13,247 bases of DNA from NCBI RefSeq assembly GCF_030077865.1, contig NZ_JASDDP010000014.1, one strand, 5' to 3'. Numbering within the stretch: the first letter of the stretch is position 1; every line of letters begins with the position of its first letter. Under the pieces are notes generated by a model. It had not been told where the DNA came from, searched no databases, and worked only from the letters and a program-made list of their open reading frames with translations. This DNA is from Mycoplasma_H phocimorsus (lineage in GTDB: Bacteria; Bacillota_I; Bacilli_A; Mycoplasmatales; Metamycoplasmataceae). Both the position numbers and the translations under genes were made by a program. Below are positions 8,054 to 13,247 of the stretch, in pieces.

Positions 8054-9388
8054 ATGTTTATAGATACAATTGCAGCAATAAGTTCAGGCGCTAAAGTAAA
8101 CCAACCTATTGGTATAGTTAGAATGTCTGGAATTGATAGTATTAGTATTTTGAAAAAAATATTTAAAGGACATATTCCTCCATTTGACACTAATAAAAAA
8201 TTTATTCAATATGGATATATTTATGATGGCGATAAATTAGTCGATGAAGTTTTGGTAATGATTTATTATGCTAATCAAACATATACTGGTGAAACTATGA
8301 TAGAAATAAACTGTCATGGTGGAATCGTAGTTTCAAATTGAATTTTAGAACTTCTTTTAGCTAATGGTGCTCGTTTAGCTAAAAATGGCGAATTTACACA
8401 AAGAGCATTTTTAAATGGCAAAATAGATTTAACAAAAGCTGACGCAATTCATGACATGATTTTTGCTAAAACTAAATCACAAGTGGAGCTTTCAGCAAAC
8501 AAGTTTTTGATGAAAACTTTTAATTATTTAGAAAAAATTATTCATGAATTAGAATTTTATATTGCTAATTTAGAAGCTAATATTGATTATCCTGAATATC
8601 TTGATATAGAAGATATTAATAACGAAAAATTTATGCACGCATTAATTGAAATTTCTAAAAAATTAGAAAAAATGATTCAAAAATCACAACGTAATATTAA
8701 AATTTTTGAAGGAATTAAGATTGTAATTTTAGGTAAACCAAATGTTGGTAAAAGTTCACTTTTAAATGCTCTTATAAAAGAAGAAAAAGCGATTGTAACT
8801 GATATTGAAGGAACTACAACTGATTTAATTGAAACATCAATTCAAATTGATAATATACTTTTTAAAATAATTGATACAGCAGGAATTAGACAGGCAAAAA
8901 ATAAAATTGAAAAAATAGGTATTGAAAAAGGACTTAAATATCTTGAAAGTGCTGATATTATTATTCACTTAATTGATGATCGAGCAGAAAATGAATATGA
9001 TAATCAAATTGTAGAAAAAGCCAAAGAATTTAATATTAAATACATCAAAGTTAAAAATAAAAGTGATATTAATTTTGAACAAGGAATTATTAATATTTCT
9101 GCATTAAATAATGATATTAATGATTTAGAAAAAATTCTTATTAATGATTATAAAGATATTGATTATTCTTCTGAGGATTCAACAAATAATATTAGACAAC
9201 TTTCATTAATAAGACAAGCAAAAGCATCAATTGATGAAAGTATTCAAGCACTTGAAGATGGCATGACTCCAGATATAGTTATTATTGATGTCAATAAAGC
9301 ATGAGAAAGTCTTAAGGAAATAACAGGTGATGTAAATCGTGAAGATCTTCTTGATGCTTTATTCAAAAATTTCTGTTTAGGAAAATAA
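8054..9388 (+). CDS. mnmE: tRNA modification GTPase MnmE (TrmE)
   Basis: With MnmG, this GTPase installs the carboxymethylaminomethyl group on the wobble uridine (U34) of certain tRNAs. Two TGA-Trp codons (residues 96 and 417) fuse the frame to 444 residues. The N-terminal folate-binding domain opens with DTIAAISSG and contains YTGETMIEINCHGG. The G domain has G1 GKPNVGKS (227-234), a G2 region ending GTTTD, G3 DTAGIR and G4 NKSD. The protein ends in FCLGK, the conserved C-x-G-K tail whose cysteine (C441) is a family hallmark. No Shine-Dalgarno is seen before the ATG, which lies 16 nt after the tig terminator. tatD begins 1 nt after the stop, making this the first gene of a compact four-gene block. 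Confidence 0.96.
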
Positions 9389-9389
9389 G

Positions 9390-10175
9390 ATGAAATTTGT
9401 CGATATTCATACACACCCTTTAAAAACTTATTATGAAAATCCATATCAAGCTGTTTCAAATTCACTTGATAAAAGTGTAGCTTTTTTAGGGTTAACAGGT
9501 TGCGATTTAAATGAAGATCAAGAAATTTTAAATTTAATTTCTTTATTTAAAAAAGAAAATGAAAAAGTTAAAAAACTTTTTGGCGTAATTGGTATTCATC
9601 CTAATAATTCAACAAGTTTACTTGAAATTAAAAAATTGGAGTTACTTATTAATGAAGATGTTAAAGCTATTGGTGAAATTGGATTAGATTATTCTAGAGA
9701 TAATAATCCGCCAAAAGAATTACAAAAACAAATATTTGAAGCACAAATTAATCTTGCTATTAAATATAAACTACCAGTTGTAATTCATCTTCGCGATGCC
9801 GAAGAAGATGTTTATGAAATTCTTAAAAAATATAAAGAAGCTAATTTAAAATTCGTAATTCATACTTTTTCTCAAGATTTAGAATATGCTAAAAAAATTT
9901 ATGATTTAGGAGGCTATTTTTCTTTTAGTGGAGTTTGCACTTATAAAAATGCGAATAAAACTAGAGAAGTAATAAAATGAGTTCCATTAGATCGTATTTT
10001 TAGTGAAACTGATGCTCCATATTTAACTCCATTTCCTCATCGTGGAGAAATTAATTATTCTAATTATGTTCGCTACACTGTATTCTTTATGGCAGGATTA
10101 AAGAATATTTCACCAGATGAGCTAGCTCAAAAAATATATAAAAATACAAAAAGGTTTTTCAATTTATATGGATAA
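9390..10175 (+). CDS. tatD: TatD-family metal-dependent deoxyribonuclease
   Basis: TIM-barrel amidohydrolase-fold hydrolase; characterised relatives are 3'-5' DNases acting in DNA repair or degradation, but the substrate here is not known. One TGA is Trp (residue 197), giving 261 residues, the family norm. Candidate metal ligands are H7 and H9 (DIHTH), E96 (GEIGLDY), H133 (VVIHLRD), H158 (VIHTFSQ) and D208 (SETDAPY). All expected motifs are present, so the enzyme should be active. It follows mnmE by one base and overlaps the start of rsmA by 8 nt. A tatD-rsmA neighbourhood is common in Firmicutes and mollicutes. The paralog question (YcfH versus YabD type) cannot be decided here. Confidence 0.93.
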
Positions 10176-10950
10176 GGTAATAGCAAAAAAGAAGTTTGGT
10201 CAAAACTTCTTAAAAGATAAAAATATAAAAAATGCAATTGTAGAAAGTGCTAATATTACTCCAAATGAAATTATTGTTGAAATTGGACCTGGCACTGGAG
10301 CTATAACCAGTTTAATTCTTCAAAATAATGTTAAATTGATTGCTTATGAAATTGATAACGATTTAGCAAGTAGATTAGAAAAACAATTTAAAAATGATAA
10401 TTTTACCCTTATTAATAAGGATGTTCTTGAATGCGAATTTCCTAAGCAAAAATTTAAAGTAATTGCAAATATTCCCTATTATATTACAAGTGATATACTT
10501 TTTAAATTATTTGATAATTATAAAAATATTTCTCTTGCAATTATAATGATGCAAAAGGAAGTTGCAGACCGTCTAATTGCTAAAGAAAATACTGCAAATT
10601 ATTCTAAACTGACAATGGTGAATAATATTTATTGTGAAACTCAAAAACTTTTTGATGTTCCAAATTTTGCATTTGAGCCAGTTCCTAAGGTTACAAGTTC
10701 AGTTGTTAAAATGACTTTTAAAAATAATATAGAACCAAATCATTTTAAAATACGAAAATTTATAGCTAATTGTTTCCGTTTTAGAAGAAAATTTTTGACA
10801 AAAAATTTAGAAAATATTTATAAAAAAGAAGAAGTTATGCAAGCACTTTCTTCTTTAAAATTAAATATTAATTCAAGAGCTCAAGAATTAAGTCTTGAGA
10901 CCATCATTAAATTAATGAAAATATTAGAAAGAAGTAATAATGATAACTAA
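10168..10950 (+). CDS. rsmA: 16S rRNA (adenine1518-N6/adenine1519-N6)-dimethyltransferase
   Basis: KsgA/RsmA dimethylates two adjacent adenines in the loop of helix 45 of 16S rRNA, late in 30S assembly. The 260-residue frame has no TGA. It opens with KKKFGQNFL (7-15), has the SAM-binding EIGPGTG (38-44), an acidic ribose contact in AYEIDND (59-65) and the catalytic NIPYY (101-105). The PVPKVTSSVV segment and a basic C-terminal domain with NCFRFRRKFLTKNL follow. The start overlaps the tatD stop by 8 nt and the stop overlaps the pepC start by 11 nt, so it depends on coupled translation within the operon. Loss of this gene gives kasugamycin resistance in other bacteria. Confidence 0.96.
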   Translation: MDKVIAKKKFGQNFLKDKNIKNAIVESANITPNEIIVEIGPGTGAITSLILQNNVKLIAYEIDNDLASRLEKQFKNDNFTLINKDVLECEFPKQKFKVIANIPYYITSDILFKLFDNYKNISLAIIMMQKEVADRLIAKENTANYSKLTMVNNIYCETQKLFDVPNFAFEPVPKVTSSVVKMTFKNNIEPNHFKIRKFIANCFRFRRKFLTKNLENIYKKEEVMQALSSLKLNINSRAQELSLETIIKLMKILERSNNDN

Positions 10951-12274
10951 AAATTTAATTGATAAATTTAATAAAAGATTTGAAGCTGATGCTTCAAATG
11001 TTTCTCAATTTGCTATTGCTAAAAATGGAATAAGAGAATCTTCTTTATCGCAACAAGTTATAAGAAAACATACATTTAATTTTTCACATACTACAAAAAG
11101 AGGTAAAATTACTCAACAAAATTTTAGCGGAAGATGCTGAATGTTTGCCGCTCTAAACAAAGCAAGAGTTATTACAATGGAAAAATACAATCTTGAAAAT
11201 ATTGAATTTTCGCAAACATATACAATGTTTTGAGATAAATTAGAACGTAGCAATTATTTTTTTAATAATATAATACAAACAATTAATGAACCTATAACTT
11301 CAAGAATTTTTATGCACTTAGTTAATAATCCTCTTGAAGATGGTGGACAATGAGATATGTTTAAGGGCATTCTAAATAAGTATGGAATAGTTCCTAAAAA
11401 TCATATGCCCGAAACATTTAGTTCTTCAAACTCATTTGAAATGAATCAAAATTTAACTTCAATGCTTAGATACTATGCTTATGAATTAAGAGAATTAGCT
11501 TCATCTTTACAAGGTGAAGAATTGCAAAAGCAATTAAAAGTTAAAAAAGAAGAATATTTATATAATATTTACAATATTTTAGTTAAAGCATTAGGAAATG
11601 TTCCTACTGAAGTAAATTTTGAATTTACTGATAAAGATGGAAAATTTCATAGATTGCCTAAAATGAGCCCAGTAGAATTCTTTAAAGAAGTTGTAGGCTG
11701 AAACTTAGAAGATAAAGTAAGTGTTATTAATGCTCCTACAAAAGATAAACCTTTAAATAATACATTTAGCATTAAATATCTTTCAAGTGTAGCAGAAGCC
11801 CCAGCTATTAAACATTTAAATATTGATATTAATGAATTAAAAAGAATGAGCATTGAATCAATTAAAAATAATGAGCCCGTTTGATTTGGTTGTGATGTAG
11901 GTAAAATGAGTAATTCAAAATTAGGAATCATGGATAGTGAACTTTATAACTATAGAGCAACATTAGGTTATTTACCTAATTGAGATAAAACTAAAAGATT
12001 AGAATATGGTGAATCACTTTTAACTCATGCAATGGTATTTACTGGTGTAAATCTTGATGATAAAGGCAATCCTATTACTTGAGAAGTAGAAAATTCTTGA
12101 GGTAACAAGCTGGGTAAGGAAGGTATGTTTTCAATGAGTGATAAATGATTTGAAGAATACGTTTATCAAATTATGGTAGATAAAAAATATTTAACTACAA
12201 AACAGAAAGATATATATGACAATTCAAATACTATTGAATTAGAACCATGAGATCCAATTGGAGCATTAGCATAA
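10940..12274 (+). CDS. pepC: Aminopeptidase C (bleomycin hydrolase family, peptidase C1B)
   Basis: Papain-like cysteine aminopeptidase that trims peptides from the N-terminus; mycoplasmas rely on imported peptides for amino acids. Ten TGA-Trp codons by my count break the standard-code frame. Fused, it is 444 residues, the family length. The catalytic set is complete: oxyanion Q60 and nucleophile C66 in QNFSGRCWMFAALN, H363 in LTHAMVFTG and N385 in VENSWGNK. No signal peptide is visible, so it acts in the cytosol, where the family forms a hexameric barrel. The C-terminus ends DPIGALA; in relatives the C-terminal tail reaches into the active site and sets aminopeptidase specificity. It is the last gene of the mnmE-tatD-rsmA-pepC block and is followed by a terminator. 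Confidence 0.95.
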
Positions 12275-12283
12275 TATATTAAT

Positions 12284-12306
12284 AGCAGAATTTATTCTGC
12301 TTTTTT
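12284..12306 (+). terminator. Intrinsic terminator of pepC
   Basis: AGCAGAAT (12284-12291) and ATTCTGCT (12294-12301) are perfect reverse complements, followed by six T's (12301-12306). The following T-rich/A-rich stretch to 12336 reads as a U-tract on the other strand after tRNA-His, so this short convergent gap probably ends transcription both ways. Confidence 0.88.
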
Positions 12307-12336
12307 ATTTTTTAAAAATAAAAAAAATAAAAAAAA

Positions 12337-12413
12337 TGGGGCGAGAGACGGGGATCGAACCCGCGCGTGTCGGAACCACAACCCGATGCGTTAACCACTT
12401 CGCCACTCTCGCC
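12337..12413 (-). tRNA. tRNA-His (anticodon GTG)
   Basis: The minus strand folds into a complete cloverleaf. The acceptor stem GCGAGAG pairs with CTCTCGC. The 5' G at 12413 is the extra G-1 typical of tRNA-His, pairing with the discriminator C. The D arm contains AGTGGTTAAC. The anticodon stem-loop is TCGGG-TTGTGGT-TCCGA with anticodon GTG, and the T arm is GCGGG-TTCGATC-CCCGT. CCA is encoded at the 3' end (12339-12337). The gene stands out as a GC-rich island. It is convergent with pepC, ends in a U-rich tract, and has its own -10 box. Confidence 0.97.
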
Positions 12414-12426
12414 ATATTGCTTTATT

Positions 12427-12432
12427 ATTATA
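12427..12432 (-). promoter_or_regulatory. -10 element (TATAAT) of tRNA-His
   Basis: TATAAT on the minus strand ends 13 nt before the 5' end of the tRNA, leaving a short 5' extension for RNase P to remove. It lies between the DUF3800 stop (12470) and the tRNA. The tRNA could also be read from upstream, since I see no hairpin terminator after the DUF3800 gene. Confidence 0.55.
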
Positions 12433-12469
12433 TAAAAGATTTTTTTAAATTGTATTTTTTTTATAAAAA

Positions 12470-13186
12470 TTAATTTGGATGAATATAGACACTCATTTTT
12501 GAATTTTGAGTTATTTTTAAATATTTGCCTTTTCTTAACATGTTAAAAACATAATTAGCTACTATATCACTAGCTCTAATTAAAACATGATGTTTTGAAT
12601 CTAAAAATTTAAGCGTTAAGCTTTTAAGATTTTGTGTAATAGGAAAAATAAAGTGATTACCATCTGCTGAATAATTACCAATTTTAAATTCAGTTTCTAA
12701 TGATTCTTGAAGTTCATAACGTCCATTTGTTGCTGTAGTATGTTGATCTATATAAAAATTAATATTTTGTATTTCATTTAAATGTTCATTAAAACTTGTT
12801 TTTAAACAATTTTTAATACCCATTTTAAAAGCTCAATCCATATATCTTTGTTTCGTTTTCTTATTTTTAAAAAGATTAACATTTAAATCAGTTAATTTTA
12901 TTATTGTTGCAAATTTTTTAATATTTTTAAGTTTTCTAAAAATTAAGTAACGATATTTATATTTTATTTTGTTGGCTTTTAATTCCATATTTGCTTTATA
13001 TTCTCCAGATTTTCTAATCTCTTTTTCAGCTAAACGATAGATATTTATATATCTATCTCGTTCATTTTTACTTTCAAAAATTAAACCGGCAAAAACAAAA
13101 TAATTATTGTTCTTAAAATCAAAAACACCCGATTCATCTGCATAAATAAATAAGTTCATTAAATCCCCCATTAAAAAAGATCGCAT
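12470..13186 (-). CDS. DUF3800-family protein
   Basis: Family of unknown function, often found in accessory or mobile regions and proposed to have an RNase H-like fold. One TGA (12835-12833) read as Trp fuses the frame to 238 residues from ATG 13186, or 229 from ATG 13159. The second start gives the usual family N-terminus MNLFIYADESG. Family-like features, numbered from 13159, are the YADESG motif (D8, E9), MELKAN around E59, YIDQ (D138) and RASDIVANYVF (D198), four acidic positions that could form a metal site. ATG 13186 has a perfect AGGAGG 7 nt upstream; ATG 13159 has GGGGG 5 nt upstream. The first start is listed because of that site. The upstream gene ends in a TAG overlapping the AGGAGG, suggesting coupling. 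Its use of TGA shows adaptation to the mycoplasma code. Confidence 0.8.
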
Positions 13187-13194
13187 TAGCGATC
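13173..13194 (-). terminator. Terminator-like hairpin at the DUF3800 start
   Basis: On the minus strand GATCGC (13194-13189) pairs with GCGATC (13184-13179) across a TAAT loop, followed by six T's (13178-13173). It looks like an intrinsic terminator, but the ATG at 13186 starts in its loop and the last G of the AGGAGG is in its stem. It may end the upstream gene, control DUF3800 expression, or both. Confidence 0.5.
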
Positions 13195-13199
13195 CTCCT
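13194..13199 (-). promoter_or_regulatory. Perfect Shine-Dalgarno AGGAGG
   Basis: AGGAGG on the minus strand, 7 nt before ATG 13186. It overlaps the TAG stop of the upstream frame (TAGGAGG) and touches the hairpin stem. It is the strongest ribosome-binding site in the window and supports the longer DUF3800 start. Confidence 0.6.
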
Positions 13200-13247
13200 A
13201 TATAGTGTCGAACTTAATAGTTCGATTAAACGCTTTGTTCCATTCTA
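13198..13247 (-). CDS. 3' end of an unrecognised gene, truncated by the right edge
   Basis: A minus-strand frame enters from the right edge and ends at TAG (13200-13198). The visible tail reads EWNKAFNRTIKFDTI. The codons (TGG, AAC, GCG, CGA, AAG, TTC, GAC) are unlike the housekeeping genes here, which prefer TGA, AAT, GCA or GCT, AGA, AAA, TTT and GAT, so it may be transferred DNA or not coding at all. The 7-bp hairpin at 13208-13225 lies inside it. The family cannot be named from 15 residues. If real, it sits in one operon with the DUF3800 gene. Confidence 0.35.
   Translation of the reverse strand, partial: EWNKAFNRTIKFDTI
13208..13225. repeat. 7-bp perfect inverted repeat
   Basis: TCGAACT (13208-13214) and AGTTCGA (13219-13225) flank a 4-nt TAAT loop. 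It lies 13 nt upstream (in the minus sense) of the second hairpin at 13179-13194, giving two tandem stems with similar four-base loops. It may be an RNA structure or a protein-binding palindrome. Confidence 0.5.

Noticed and set aside
7975..8190. 71-residue minus-strand frame across the tig-mnmE junction
   Set aside because: It is antisense to the tig 3' end, the terminator and the mnmE start; no family features.
9244..9465. 73-residue minus-strand frame
   Set aside because: Antisense to the mnmE C-terminus and the tatD N-terminus, both well supported.
11647..11931. 94-residue hydrophobic minus-strand frame
   Set aside because: Antisense to the middle of pepC; hydrophobicity is the usual mirror of Lys/Asn/Glu-rich coding.
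13200..13247. Possible 3' part of a tRNA or tmRNA (contains AGTTCGA)
   Set aside because: No T-arm, acceptor stem or CCA can be built around it; the motif is half of a perfect hairpin.
1..13247. CRISPR array, replication origin or complete insertion sequence
   Set aside because: No regularly spaced repeats, no DnaA-box cluster, and no full transposase or paired terminal repeats were seen.

Overview
The window is a stretch of an AT-rich mollicute chromosome. It fits the Mycoplasma group in the broad sense, such as the hominis/synoviae-type mycoplasmas; I cannot fix the species. The main evidence is the code: TGA falls inside conserved motifs where Trp is expected (for example GRC-W in PepC and the NxW positions of prfA and lysS). 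With TGA read as Trp (code 4), fragmented ORFs fuse into family-typical full-length proteins. Coordinates below use code 4.

Layout. Bases 1-63 hold the first 21 codons of an unrecognised minus-strand gene that runs off the left edge. It is followed by a less AT-rich leader with a hairpin (about 64-180) and a very AT-rich gene-poor spacer (about 181-522). A minus-strand block follows: glyA (SHMT), a terminator, then prfA (RF1) and prmC (RF1 methyltransferase), which overlap as TAATG. From a divergent intergenic region at 3673-3817 the plus-strand block runs rnhB, lysS, a helical unknown protein gene (possibly the MG237/MPN330 family), tig, then mnmE-tatD-rsmA-pepC with 1-nt gaps or short overlaps. 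A hairpin terminator follows tig and another follows pepC. On the minus strand to the right are tRNA-His(GTG), a DUF3800-family gene, and the last codons of another unrecognised gene cut by the right edge.

How the genes fit together. Nearly everything identified is core information processing: translation termination (prfA, prmC), aminoacylation (lysS), tRNA wobble modification (mnmE), rRNA dimethylation (rsmA), nascent-chain folding (tig), peptide turnover (pepC), nuclease functions (rnhB, tatD) and one-carbon/serine metabolism (glyA). The accessory part is at the two edges. I saw no CRISPR array, prophage module, origin or complete insertion sequence, and no convincing new multi-gene system.

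The most unusual features are regulatory. prfA and rnhB each have a TATAAT exactly 7 nt before the ATG, which predicts leaderless mRNA. mnmE begins 16 nt after a terminator with no Shine-Dalgarno and little room for a promoter. At the DUF3800 start, a stop codon, a perfect AGGAGG, a start codon and a terminator-like hairpin are superimposed.
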